A stretch of DNA of 64,000 bases. It comes from Bacteroidales bacterium. Its GTDB lineage: Bacteria > Bacteroidota > Bacteroidia > Bacteroidales > UBA932. The stretch spans positions 1-64,000 of the forward strand of contig JAFQAT010000017.1 of assembly GCA_017399865.1 (NCBI GenBank). Reading direction: 5' to 3'. The position numbers were made by a program, and so were the translations under genes. Below the pieces are notes generated by a model. The model did no database searches. It saw only the letters and a list, made by a program, of their open reading frames with translations, and had not been told where the DNA came from. Of the stretch, positions 50,510 to 59,204 are shown in pieces (positions within the stretch are counted from its first letter, which is position 1; every line of letters begins with the position of its first letter).

Positions 50510-51787
50510 ATGAAAGGTACACATAAGTATTATAAATGGGAAGTTCTGGCACTTCTCTGGATGGCCTACCTGCTCAACCAGGCAGACCGTCAGGTGTTCA
50601 ATACCGTGCTTCCTGCGATCCGCGATTCGCTCGGAATCGGAGACACGGAGGTAGGTCTCATCGCGACCATATTCAACCTCTGCTATGCGTTCATGGTTCC
50701 GTTCGGCGGAATGGCGGGCGACCGTCTCAGCCGCAAGTGGGTGACGACCATCGCCATCCTCTTCTGGAGTGTCGCGACGATGTTCACCGGCCTTGCGACC
50801 GGAGTCGTGATGCTCATCCTTCTGCGAAGCGTCGCTACCGGCGGAGGCGAGGCGTTCTTCGGCCCGGCCAACTATTCCCTCCTCGGACAGTACCATACTG
50901 ATACCCGCGCACGCGCGATGTCCATCCATCAGACCTCTTATTATGTAGGTGTTATCCTCGCCGGATGGCTTGCAGGCTATATCGCCGACAAGCTCGGCTG
51001 GCAGTATTCGTTCATCATCTTCGGTGCAGTCGGAGTTGTATGGGGAATCGTGATGGCCATCCGTCTCAAGGACAAGAAGGAAGAGATTGCCGGTCAAGAC
51101 TGCAATGACGGGGACGGCGGTCGTCATTCCCGACTTGATCGGGAATCCAAGCCCGGCATATTCGACGGCTTCAAGACAGTGTTCACCACTCCTACAGCCC
51201 TCGTGCTCACCATCGGATTCAGCGGATTCATCTTCGTGATCACAGGATACATGACATGGGTTCCTGCATTCCTCCAGGAGGAGTTCGGCCAGACACAGGC
51301 TGCCGCTGGATTCAACTCAATGTTCTGGACATATATCGCAGCTTTTGCCGGAGTGCTTCTCGCAGGCACCCTTTCCGACAAGATCGCTGTGCGTGACCGC
51401 AAGGTGCGCATGGTCATCCAGGGAGTTGGCCTTATCCTCGGAGCCGCATTCCTGTTCTTCGTGAATGGCGGAATGGCCCTCTGGCTCATCTACCTCTGCT
51501 TTGCAGGATGGGGATTCTTCAGAGCGTTCTTCGATGCAAACATATATACCGTATTGTATGACGTCACTCCGTCACACCTCCACGCTTCATGTTCAAGCGC
51601 CCTGATCACTACAGGATTTGCCGTAGGTGCTCTTGCTCCTGTGATCCTCGGTGCAATGAAGGAGAGCATGGGAAGCCTTTCGGCAACATTCCCTGTGCTG
51701 GGAGCCGTATGGATCGTGTGCGGAATCCTGATGCTTGCTGTCAGCAGGACGCATTATCAGAAAGATTACGACAAGATTAATAAATAA
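50510..51787 (+). CDS. MFS sugar transporter
   Basis: The 425-aa inner-membrane protein has about 12 predicted helices. The conserved MFS loop motif is GGMAGDRLSRKWVTT between helices 2 and 3. The start MKGTHKYYKWEVLALLWMAYLLNQADRQVFNTVLPAI resembles hexuronate/anion:cation symporters and GlcNAc-type transporters of Bacteroidetes. The central cytoplasmic loop contains an in-frame insertion of a palindromic repeat (51123-51148, giving HSRLDRES). It should import the sugar released by the locus, first gene of the rightward operon. Confidence 0.85.
   Translation: MKGTHKYYKWEVLALLWMAYLLNQADRQVFNTVLPAIRDSLGIGDTEVGLIATIFNLCYAFMVPFGGMAGDRLSRKWVTTIAILFWSVATMFTGLATGVVMLILLRSVATGGGEAFFGPANYSLLGQYHTDTRARAMSIHQTSYYVGVILAGWLAGYIADKLGWQYSFIIFGAVGVVWGIVMAIRLKDKKEEIAGQDCNDGDGGRHSRLDRESKPGIFDGFKTVFTTPTALVLTIGFSGFIFVITGYMTWVPAFLQEEFGQTQAAAGFNSMFWTYIAAFAGVLLAGTLSDKIAVRDRKVRMVIQGVGLILGAAFLFFVNGGMALWLIYLCFAGWGFFRAFFDANIYTVLYDVTPSHLHASCSSALITTGFAVGALAPVILGAMKESMGSLSATFPVLGAVWIVCGILMLAVSRTHYQKDYDKINK
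51123..51148. repeat. Palindromic repeat inserted in the MFS coding sequence
   Basis: Arms ATTCCCGA and TCGGGAAT around CTTGA. Sequences of this kind, giving RHSRLDRES-type peptides, are familiar as dispersed repeats in many bacterial genomes. It falls in the loop between transmembrane helices 6 and 7, keeps the frame, and is preceded by an unusual GC-rich D/G segment (DCNDGDGG). Confidence 0.7.
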
Positions 51788-51793
51788 GTATAA

Positions 51794-53257
51794 ATGAAAG
51801 CTGAATTGAAATCAAGGAAGCCGAAGGCAGGTCTGCTGCTTATAGCTTCTCCACGATTCAAGAACCTGTATGGCCCGCAGCGCGGCACATACGGTGAAAG
51901 AAAAGAAAAAGCGGTCAAGGAAATCATGGGCACCATGGACTTCCTTGACTTGGTGTATCCGGGCATTACCTATGAAAGGGAGGATGCGCAGAAGGCCATG
52001 GACCTTTTCTATGCTGAAAAGGTGGACTTCATCTATGCGGAATTCCTTTCATGGAGCGAAGACTTCGCATGGATACGTTTCCTTCGTGACTGTCCGGAAA
52101 TTCCGATCATCTTCTGCAACGTGGCAAAGCCTAAGATGACTTTTGAAACCACGCTTGACGAGGATGATTTTGTCGATTACCTCTGCGCAGGCACTCTGGT
52201 AGGCTCTCTCGAGGGTTCCGGAAGCATAAAGAGGGTTCCACGCAAGAACGTGAAGACCATCATGGGAACACGCGAGCAGGTGACCGAGCAGCTCAAGGTC
52301 TATGCGAACGCAGCAAGGACCCGTGCAGTCCTCCGCAACTCGACTGTCGGCCTGATGGCTAACATGAACGAGGCGATGTGGAGCACATACATCGACAACT
52401 ATGACCTCTTCACCAAGATCGGTCCTGAGATCCACTATCTCCCGTACAGCGATTACGGTACTGAGATAGAGAATCTTACAGACGAGGAAGTGAAGGCATA
52501 TGCCGACGAGCTCACTTCGAAGTACGAAATGATGAGCGACGTCGGGTATGACAAGTTCATCGGATGCGTGAAGGCTACCCTCGGCATCAAGAAGCTGGCC
52601 GAGAAGAACGACATCGACTGCTATGTGTACAACGACATCGACCAGGCCACATTCCGCACTGCCGGATGCCGCGCAGGATTCTATCCTCAGTGGTTCAACG
52701 AAAATGTCAGCGTGCTCGTTCCCGAGGCTGACATAGGAGCTGGTCTGATTACGTACATCCTCAAGCTCATGACCGGAAAGAACGTGAACTTCGTGGAGCC
52801 TTTCCATATCGAGGACGATTTTGGCACATTCGCAGGCGGACATGCAGGTCCTAACGACCATAATGACCCTCAGTGGCAGGAGAATGTGATCATCTCCCGC
52901 GACGTACGCTTCGCAAAGACCAGCTGGAAATATGCAGGTGCGCCTTTCGCATGGTACCGCTTCAGCCCGGGAATGAAGACTGTAGCAGGTCTTTATGAAG
53001 AGGACGGCAAGTACAAGCTCATCACATTCATGGCTGAGAGTCTTTCGGAGAAGGATGCCCCTCAGAGCGACAAGAAGCATCTCCTGGCGACATACAGCCA
53101 CACCATCTTCAGACCGGTTGTTCCTGTGAAGGAACTCTGGGAGCAGGTCCTCCGCATCGGCGCGACACAGCACTATGCGATCGTGGACGGAGACTGGCGC
53201 AAGGAACTCGAGGATTTCGCGGAAATCATGGGATTCGAATTCCACAACATCAAGTAA
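51794..53257 (+). CDS. L-fucose/L-arabinose isomerase-like protein
   Basis: The 487-aa cytoplasmic protein matches the fucose/arabinose isomerase-like fold. The N-terminal Rossmann-like part has KAGLLLIASPRFKNLYGPQRGTYGERKEKA and VDFIYAEFLSWSEDFAWIRFLRDCPEIPIIFCNVAKP. The C-terminal part has the metal-binding-like EADIGAGLITYILKLMTGKNVNFVEPFHIEDDFGTFAGGHAGPNDHN, where FucI/AraA carry Glu, Asp and His ligands. It has no signal peptide. It starts 6 bases after the transporter and precedes a PMI-like protein and a ROK kinase, so it probably interconverts an aldose and ketose. The sugar is not known. Confidence 0.75.
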   Translation: MKAELKSRKPKAGLLLIASPRFKNLYGPQRGTYGERKEKAVKEIMGTMDFLDLVYPGITYEREDAQKAMDLFYAEKVDFIYAEFLSWSEDFAWIRFLRDCPEIPIIFCNVAKPKMTFETTLDEDDFVDYLCAGTLVGSLEGSGSIKRVPRKNVKTIMGTREQVTEQLKVYANAARTRAVLRNSTVGLMANMNEAMWSTYIDNYDLFTKIGPEIHYLPYSDYGTEIENLTDEEVKAYADELTSKYEMMSDVGYDKFIGCVKATLGIKKLAEKNDIDCYVYNDIDQATFRTAGCRAGFYPQWFNENVSVLVPEADIGAGLITYILKLMTGKNVNFVEPFHIEDDFGTFAGGHAGPNDHNDPQWQENVIISRDVRFAKTSWKYAGAPFAWYRFSPGMKTVAGLYEEDGKYKLITFMAESLSEKDAPQSDKKHLLATYSHTIFRPVVPVKELWEQVLRIGATQHYAIVDGDWRKELEDFAEIMGFEFHNIK

Positions 53258-53299
53258 AAGTTAGCAGTGTATATATTATATAATTAAAAGGAACAGACA

Positions 53300-55168
53300 A
53301 TGAGCTTTATGTATAATCCGTTTCCGTTTGATGATCCGAAGCCGATCAACAGACCGAAACTTTCAGAAAAAACAGTAGATTCAATCGTTACAGGCGGCAC
53401 TCCTAATGTCGCAAAGAGATTCGTCGCTGAAATCGCCGGAAAGGTAAAGGAAGAGGGTGTGATCGTAGGTATCGACGGATACACCACCGCAAACTGGAAT
53501 CTTTTCGTTGACCTTCTTGCGCGTGAGTGTGTCATCAACGGCTTCGAGTTTGAGGCAGTGGATTCAAAGGCAGTCCTCAAGTCAGGCAAGGAGATCGACG
53601 ACATGATCGACCCGCTCCTTATCTGGGACACAAAGATCGACCCTACACTTCTTTACGGAAAGCTTTATCACGGCGGCTACATCGGTCTTTTCGACCAGGC
53701 AAAGGTAGCTGAATTCAAGGCTGCAGTACCGGCAAAGAAGACTCCGGGCAAGCTCGTCGTGGTGGCCGGCTATGGTTCTATGGTCCCTGAACTCCGCGAC
53801 ATGTATGACGTGAAGTGCTGGTTCGACCTTACTCCTATGAAGACAATGCTCCGCATCAGAGGCGGTGAGTATTCGAATATCGGAAAGGAGCGCCCAGGCA
53901 TCATCAACCGTACTATCCGCCGCTGCTATTACTGCGACTTCGAGTGTGCAGTGCAGCTCAGGAAGGAACTTTGGAAGAGCAATGTGCTTGACTATTATTT
54001 CCTTGACAACGACCCTAAAAAGCTTCAGATGATGCCTTTCGAGTCTTTCGCAGACATCTGCTCTGAACTCGTGAAGTATCCTTTCCGCGCAAAGCCTTGC
54101 TATCTTGAAGGTGTATGGGGCGGTTCATATATGAAGGAGCACCGTAACCTTCCGAAGGAGATGAGGAACGCTGCATGGGTGTTTGACTTCATCCCTATGG
54201 AGGTCAGCGTGCTTGTAGAGGCAGGCAGCGAGATGCTCGACATCAACTACTGCTCTTTCGTCCACAAGGAGGGCGTGAACCTCATGGGCGAGAAGTGCGT
54301 GAACAAGTACCAGGGCTATTTCCCTATCCGCTTCAACTGGGACGACAGCTACCACAGCACAGGAAACATGAGCATCCAGTGCCACTCGAACGGTAAGTTC
54401 AACATCGAGAACTACAACGAGTTCGGCCGTCAGGACGAAAGCTATTATGTTGTGGTTACCGGACATGACGCAAAGACATACATCGGCTTCCGTGATGACG
54501 CTGACATCCCTCAGTTCTTCAAGGAGATCGAGGACGCTGATACGAAGCAGATCCCTTGCGACTATGAGAAATACGTAAGCTATGAGCCTTCAGTGCCAGG
54601 CCTTCAGGTAATGCTTCCTGCAGGCACCATCCACTCAAGCGGCCGCAACCAGGTGATCCTCGAGATCGGTTCGCTTACGATCGGCTCATATACATACAAG
54701 ATGTACGACTATCTCCGTCTTGACTTCGACGGAAAGCAGCGCCCTATCCACACATACCTCGGAGAGCAGTGCGTGAACCAGAACAGGAGGACATCTGTGA
54801 TCCACGATCCTGAAAGCCCTGACTACATCGTCCAGAAGCCACGCCTCGATGTAGAGGGAGAAGGATGGAAGGAGTATATCCTCGGCGAGAACCCGCAGAT
54901 GTACATATCTCTCCGCCGCCTCGAGTTCGATAAGGTTTGCGAGCAGGATACAAGGAACGAGAAGTTCCATGTCCTCACCCTCGTAGACGGTGACAGGGCG
55001 CGCGTGCGCAGTGTGGAGAACCCTGAACGTTTCTACGACATGGACTTCATGGATATCGTCTGCGTTCCTGCCGACATGGGCAAGTACGTTGTGGAGAACC
55101 TCGGCAAGGAGCCTATCTGCATCCATAAGACAACTCTTCGCGAAGGATTCGAGAACGATGAGAAGTAG
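53300..55168 (+). CDS. Large phosphomannose-isomerase-like (type I) cupin protein
   Basis: The 622-aa cytoplasmic protein has two parts. Residues about 45-200 look like a degenerate P-loop kinase fold: GVIVGIDGYTTANWNLFVDLLARE sits where uridine-kinase-like proteins have GxxGxGKS, and the Lys/Ser are missing. Residues about 340-620 carry the type I PMI cupin signature: NMSIQCHSNGKFNIENYNEFGRQDESYYVV (His, Glu ligands), THDAKTYIGFRDD-like segment, and PGLQVMLPAGTIHSSGRNQVILEIGS (His ligand). Type I PMIs interconvert mannose-6-P and fructose-6-P. The gene overlaps the next (ROK) gene by 11 bases, implying coupled translation. Exact substrate is uncertain. Confidence 0.72.
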   Translation: MSFMYNPFPFDDPKPINRPKLSEKTVDSIVTGGTPNVAKRFVAEIAGKVKEEGVIVGIDGYTTANWNLFVDLLARECVINGFEFEAVDSKAVLKSGKEIDDMIDPLLIWDTKIDPTLLYGKLYHGGYIGLFDQAKVAEFKAAVPAKKTPGKLVVVAGYGSMVPELRDMYDVKCWFDLTPMKTMLRIRGGEYSNIGKERPGIINRTIRRCYYCDFECAVQLRKELWKSNVLDYYFLDNDPKKLQMMPFESFADICSELVKYPFRAKPCYLEGVWGGSYMKEHRNLPKEMRNAAWVFDFIPMEVSVLVEAGSEMLDINYCSFVHKEGVNLMGEKCVNKYQGYFPIRFNWDDSYHSTGNMSIQCHSNGKFNIENYNEFGRQDESYYVVVTGHDAKTYIGFRDDADIPQFFKEIEDADTKQIPCDYEKYVSYEPSVPGLQVMLPAGTIHSSGRNQVILEIGSLTIGSYTYKMYDYLRLDFDGKQRPIHTYLGEQCVNQNRRTSVIHDPESPDYIVQKPRLDVEGEGWKEYILGENPQMYISLRRLEFDKVCEQDTRNEKFHVLTLVDGDRARVRSVENPERFYDMDFMDIVCVPADMGKYVVENLGKEPICIHKTTLREGFENDEK

Positions 55169-56036
55169 CAGCCGCATAATCCTTCTTGATGTAGGAGGTA
55201 CATTTGTAAAGGCATCTCTCGGCATACATGGAAAAGGCGCTGTCGAGGGAACCTTCACATATACTCCCATCTCATCGGACGGAACTGCGGAAGAAATCGA
55301 GGAAGCATTCAGGATAGCCGTGGGAGACAGGATGAATGCAGCGGCAGACGAAGGACATGAGGTGTCCGCTGTCTGTGTTGCCATTCCGGGACCTTTCAAC
55401 TACCGCGAAGGAATCTTCATGATGAAGCACAAGTTCATGAGCGTATACGGAAAGTCTTTCCGTGAGATCCTCGGAGACGTCATTGCCCCTGAGGTGCGCC
55501 TTGCCTTCGTGCATGATGTGAACGGAGTCCTTCTGGGCGCTCTCGCGTCAGATCCTTCGCTCAAGGACGGAAATGTAGCCGTATCCACCTTCGGAACCGG
55601 TCTGGGCTTCGCCTATGCCGTAGACGGAAAGGTACAGGAATCGGAGGCAGGCTCTCCTGCGAAGAACCTTTGGAACCTTCCTTATATGGACGGAATCCTT
55701 GAGGACTATGTTTCCAGAAGGGCTATTCTGAGATTCTATGCGGAACTCGGCGGCCGCCTTGCAGAAGGCGAGGACGTAAAGGATATCTCGATCCGTGCAA
55801 GGGAAGGGGAGGCATGTGCGCTTGAAGCGTTCCGCAAGGCCGGCAGGCATTATGCTGCCGGTGCAAAGGAACTGATAGGATTCCTGGGCATAAGGCATCT
55901 GATGTTCGCAGGCCAGATCGCAAAGTCTTTTGATCTCATGGAGAATGAAATCCGCGCAGGCCTTGGAGAATCACTTAGCATTTCGGTGCTGGACGATATC
56001 CGGGGAACCGTCCTCACGGGAGCAGCTTCGCTATAA
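55158..56036 (+). CDS. Second ROK-family sugar kinase
   Basis: The 292-aa protein starts at the ATG at 55158, overlapping the preceding gene by 11 bases. It shows IILLDVGGTFVKASLG (ATP-binding DxGGT), AIPGPFNYREGIFMMKHKF, HDVNGVLLGAL, STFGTGLGFAYAVDG, and a C-terminal LMFAGQIAKSF. The Cys-rich ROK zinc motif is absent and replaced by ESEAGSPAKNLWNLPYMDG. It is only distantly similar to the RokA-like kinase at 36419, so it likely has a different sugar. Together with the upstream isomerase and PMI-like genes it should feed a sugar phosphate into glycolysis. Confidence 0.82.
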   Translation: MRSSSRIILLDVGGTFVKASLGIHGKGAVEGTFTYTPISSDGTAEEIEEAFRIAVGDRMNAAADEGHEVSAVCVAIPGPFNYREGIFMMKHKFMSVYGKSFREILGDVIAPEVRLAFVHDVNGVLLGALASDPSLKDGNVAVSTFGTGLGFAYAVDGKVQESEAGSPAKNLWNLPYMDGILEDYVSRRAILRFYAELGGRLAEGEDVKDISIRAREGEACALEAFRKAGRHYAAGAKELIGFLGIRHLMFAGQIAKSFDLMENEIRAGLGESLSISVLDDIRGTVLTGAASL

Positions 56037-56080
56037 ATGAATTACCTATAAAAAGAATATATTAAACAATAGACCTTATT

Positions 56081-59000
56081 ATGATGCTAACAAAACGTAT
56101 GACAGCACTCAAGCAGATCTTTGCGCTCTGCTTTGTGTTTGTTTGCGCTGCGCTGACGGGTTCGTCAGCTTTCGCGCAAGACAGAAACGTAACCGGTATC
56201 ATCCTGGACGAGACCGATACAGGAATCGCCGGTGCTTACGTTGTAGTAAAGGGAGAGACCCGTGGTGCGATGACCGACGACCAGGGTAGATTCAACATCA
56301 GCGTCTCTCCATCTGACGTGCTCATCGCTTCATTCCTCGGATATACCGACGAGGAAGTGACAGTGGGCAATCAGACAAACCTTACAATCAAGCTCATTCC
56401 TCAGGCAAACGAGCTCGAAGGTGTAGTAAAGGTTGCTTATGGTACACAGAGGAAGGCATCCGTGATCGGATCCATCAGTACTGTGGACATGGGCGTCCTC
56501 GCTCAGAGCCAGGGTAACCTTTCGACCAGCCTTGCAGGTAAGCTTGCCGGAGTCGTTGCAATCCAGAAGACAGGTGAGCCTGGTGCTTCAGCAGATTTCT
56601 GGATCCGTGGTGTGAGTACATTCGGTGCAAACTCTACTCCTCTCATTCTTGTGGACGGTGTAGAGCGCAGCATGGATATGGTTGATACGGAGGATATCGC
56701 GTCCCTCTCTATCCTCAAGGATGCATCTGCAACAGCTCTTTACGGTGTCCGTGGTGCGAACGGTATCGTGCTCATCACAACACGTCGTGGTAACGAGTCT
56801 GCTCCGCAGATCAATGTGAAGGTCGAGACAGGAATGACCTCTCCTGTAAAGCTTCCTGAAATGGCTGGCACAGGCGAGTTCATCGACTTCCTCAACAACA
56901 TGTACGTGAACAGCGGCCAGGAAGCGATCTTCAACGACTTCCAGAAGGAAATGTACCTCAGTGGTGCAGACCCTGACCTCTATCCTTCAGTCGACTGGGT
57001 AAACGAGGTGTTCAAGAGACAGGCCATGACCACGAAGGCAAACGTAAGCGTTACTGGTGGTACCAAGAACGTACGCTACTATGTCGGCGGATCATACTAT
57101 CTTGAGGACGGTATCCTCAACACTGCTGCAAACGAGCGTTACGATGCGCAGATGAGCTACCAGAGATTCAATTTCCGTACAAACGTGGACATCAACCTTA
57201 CGAAGTCTACAGTCCTCGGAATGAACCTCTCTACCCAGTTCACTGTAAGAAACTCTCCTGCAGCAGGTCTTGACGCCCTTCTCCAGCAGACGATGACCAT
57301 GACTCCTACTGCGATTCCGCTCAAGTATTCGGACGGAACCCTCGCAGCAGTCAAGGGTGCAGCCAACCCATACAACCTCCTCAACGAGAAGGGTTACTCA
57401 AACGCAAGCAGCAACGTCGCACAGTCTACGGTATCCCTTACACAGGACTTCTCTGAGCTTATCACTGAAGGTCTTAACGCTCGTGTGGCATTCTCGTTCG
57501 ACGCTACAAACAGCAACACTCTCAACCGCAGCATCATGCCTAAGACATACAGGGCGATCGGACGCGGTGAGCCTACTGAGGAGAATCCTCTCGGACCTCT
57601 CCAGTATGAGGTGATCGATGACTACGCAGGCTACATCACCCTCGGAACATCACACAGCGGACAGCGCTACATCAACTTCGAGGGTTCATTGAACTACGAG
57701 CGTCAGTTCAACTACGCCCACCGTGTAAGCGCAATGGTCCTCTACAGCATGAGAAGCCTCAGCCATACACATCCAAGCTCATACATCGCTGCTTTCCCAT
57801 ACAAGTCTATGGGTGTTGCAAGCCGTGCGACATACTCTTACAAGGACCGTTACTTCGTTGAGTTCAACGTAGGTTACAACGGTTCCGAGAACTTCGCCCC
57901 AGGCCACCGCTTCGGTCTCTTCCCTGCAGTCGCTGTGGGTTACATGATCAGCAACGAGCCATGGTGGGAAGGCATTTCAGACACAATCAACCTCCTCAAG
58001 TTCAAGGCTTCTTACGGTAAGGTAGGTAACGACCAGATCGGTGGATCACGCCGTTTCGCATACAACACCACCATCAACACAGGCGCAACAGGTGCCGCTT
58101 GGGGTACGGTTCCTAACTCAACCGCAACAGGATATACTACTGTAGGAGGTATCACGACAGACGAAGAAGGTAACGCATTCGTAGAATGGGAGGAGGCAAC
58201 AAAGGCCAATGCCGGTATCGAGCTCGGCCTATTCAACGACCTCACTATCCAGGCCGACCTCTTCCAGGACTACCGTGACGGCATCTTCCTCATGCGTCAG
58301 TCTACTCCGTCTGCAGTAGGTCTCCAGAAGGACCAGTACGTGAACATCGGTGAGATGCTCAACCGCGGTTTCGATATGTCTGCAGAGTATGACCATACTT
58401 TCGCAAACGGTTTCCGCGTGTCTGCAAGAGCAAACTTCACATTCAACCGCAACCGCCTCATCTACAATGACCAGCCTACTCCTGTCGAGGAGTACCTCAG
58501 CCAGGTGGGATTCGCATACGGTCAGAGAAAGGGTCTCGTTTCATGCGGCCTCTTCAAGGATCAGGCAGACATCGACTCATGGCCTGTACAGACATTCGGT
58601 GATGTTCAGCCAGGTGACATCAAGTACAAGGACATCAACGGTGACGGACAGGTGGACCAGTACGACATGGTTGCCATCGGATACACTACGATCCCTGAAA
58701 TCAACTACGGATTCGGTCTCAGCCTTGGCTACAAGGGCTTTGACGCTTCAGTATTCTTCAGCGGCGTAGGACACGTGTCACGCCAGATCGGAGGATCAAA
58801 CCTCTATGGTGCATCTTCATCTCCACAGCTTACAGGACAGGTGTTCAAGGATGTTGCCAAGAATCACTGGACTGTTGAGAACCCGGACATCAACGCACCA
58901 TATCCAAGACTTGGAACAACACGTTCCAACAACAACGTCCAGACTTCAGACTACTGGACCCGCGACATGAGTTTCCTCCGTCTGAAGAATGCAGAGATCG

Positions 59001-59185
59001 GCTACACTCTTCCTAAGAGGGTGACCAAGAAGGCGGGCATCTCAGCTCTCCGCGTTTATGTTGCAGGAACCAACCTTCTTACATTCTCTAACTTCAAGCT
59101 TTGGGATCCTGAACTTGATACTGCATACGGTACAAGATACCCTATTACAAGAAACGTAAGTCTCGGATTGAACATCAACTTCTAA
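56081..59185 (+). CDS. SusC-family TonB-dependent outer-membrane transporter
   Basis: The 1034-aa protein has a signal peptide (residues 1-32, ending SSAFAQ). A carboxypeptidase-D regulatory-like domain follows (NVTGIILDETDTGIAGAYVVVKGETRGAMTDDQGRFNISV...). The plug contains VKVAYGTQRKASVIGSISTV near the TonB-box end, and SLSILKDASATALYGVRGANGIVLITTRRG. The rest is a 22-stranded barrel ending in VSLGLNINF. It imports oligosaccharides across the outer membrane with SusD. It lies 44 bases after the ROK gene in the same direction, so it may belong to the MFS operon or have a local promoter. Confidence 0.96.
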   Translation: MMLTKRMTALKQIFALCFVFVCAALTGSSAFAQDRNVTGIILDETDTGIAGAYVVVKGETRGAMTDDQGRFNISVSPSDVLIASFLGYTDEEVTVGNQTNLTIKLIPQANELEGVVKVAYGTQRKASVIGSISTVDMGVLAQSQGNLSTSLAGKLAGVVAIQKTGEPGASADFWIRGVSTFGANSTPLILVDGVERSMDMVDTEDIASLSILKDASATALYGVRGANGIVLITTRRGNESAPQINVKVETGMTSPVKLPEMAGTGEFIDFLNNMYVNSGQEAIFNDFQKEMYLSGADPDLYPSVDWVNEVFKRQAMTTKANVSVTGGTKNVRYYVGGSYYLEDGILNTAANERYDAQMSYQRFNFRTNVDINLTKSTVLGMNLSTQFTVRNSPAAGLDALLQQTMTMTPTAIPLKYSDGTLAAVKGAANPYNLLNEKGYSNASSNVAQSTVSLTQDFSELITEGLNARVAFSFDATNSNTLNRSIMPKTYRAIGRGEPTEENPLGPLQYEVIDDYAGYITLGTSHSGQRYINFEGSLNYERQFNYAHRVSAMVLYSMRSLSHTHPSSYIAAFPYKSMGVASRATYSYKDRYFVEFNVGYNGSENFAPGHRFGLFPAVAVGYMISNEPWWEGISDTINLLKFKASYGKVGNDQIGGSRRFAYNTTINTGATGAAWGTVPNSTATGYTTVGGITTDEEGNAFVEWEEATKANAGIELGLFNDLTIQADLFQDYRDGIFLMRQSTPSAVGLQKDQYVNIGEMLNRGFDMSAEYDHTFANGFRVSARANFTFNRNRLIYNDQPTPVEEYLSQVGFAYGQRKGLVSCGLFKDQADIDSWPVQTFGDVQPGDIKYKDINGDGQVDQYDMVAIGYTTIPEINYGFGLSLGYKGFDASVFFSGVGHVSRQIGGSNLYGASSSPQLTGQVFKDVAKNHWTVENPDINAPYPRLGTTRSNNNVQTSDYWTRDMSFLRLKNAEIGYTLPKRVTKKAGISALRVYVAGTNLLTFSNFKLWDPELDTAYGTRYPITRNVSLGLNINF

Positions 59186-59204
59186 TTGACCCGGAAATAC
59201 AGAT

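Noticed and set aside
54990..55157. 56-codon N-terminal extension of the second ROK kinase
   Set aside because: It lies in a different frame over the PMI-like gene and has no ROK sequence. The overlap start at 55158 puts the ATP motif near the N-terminus.
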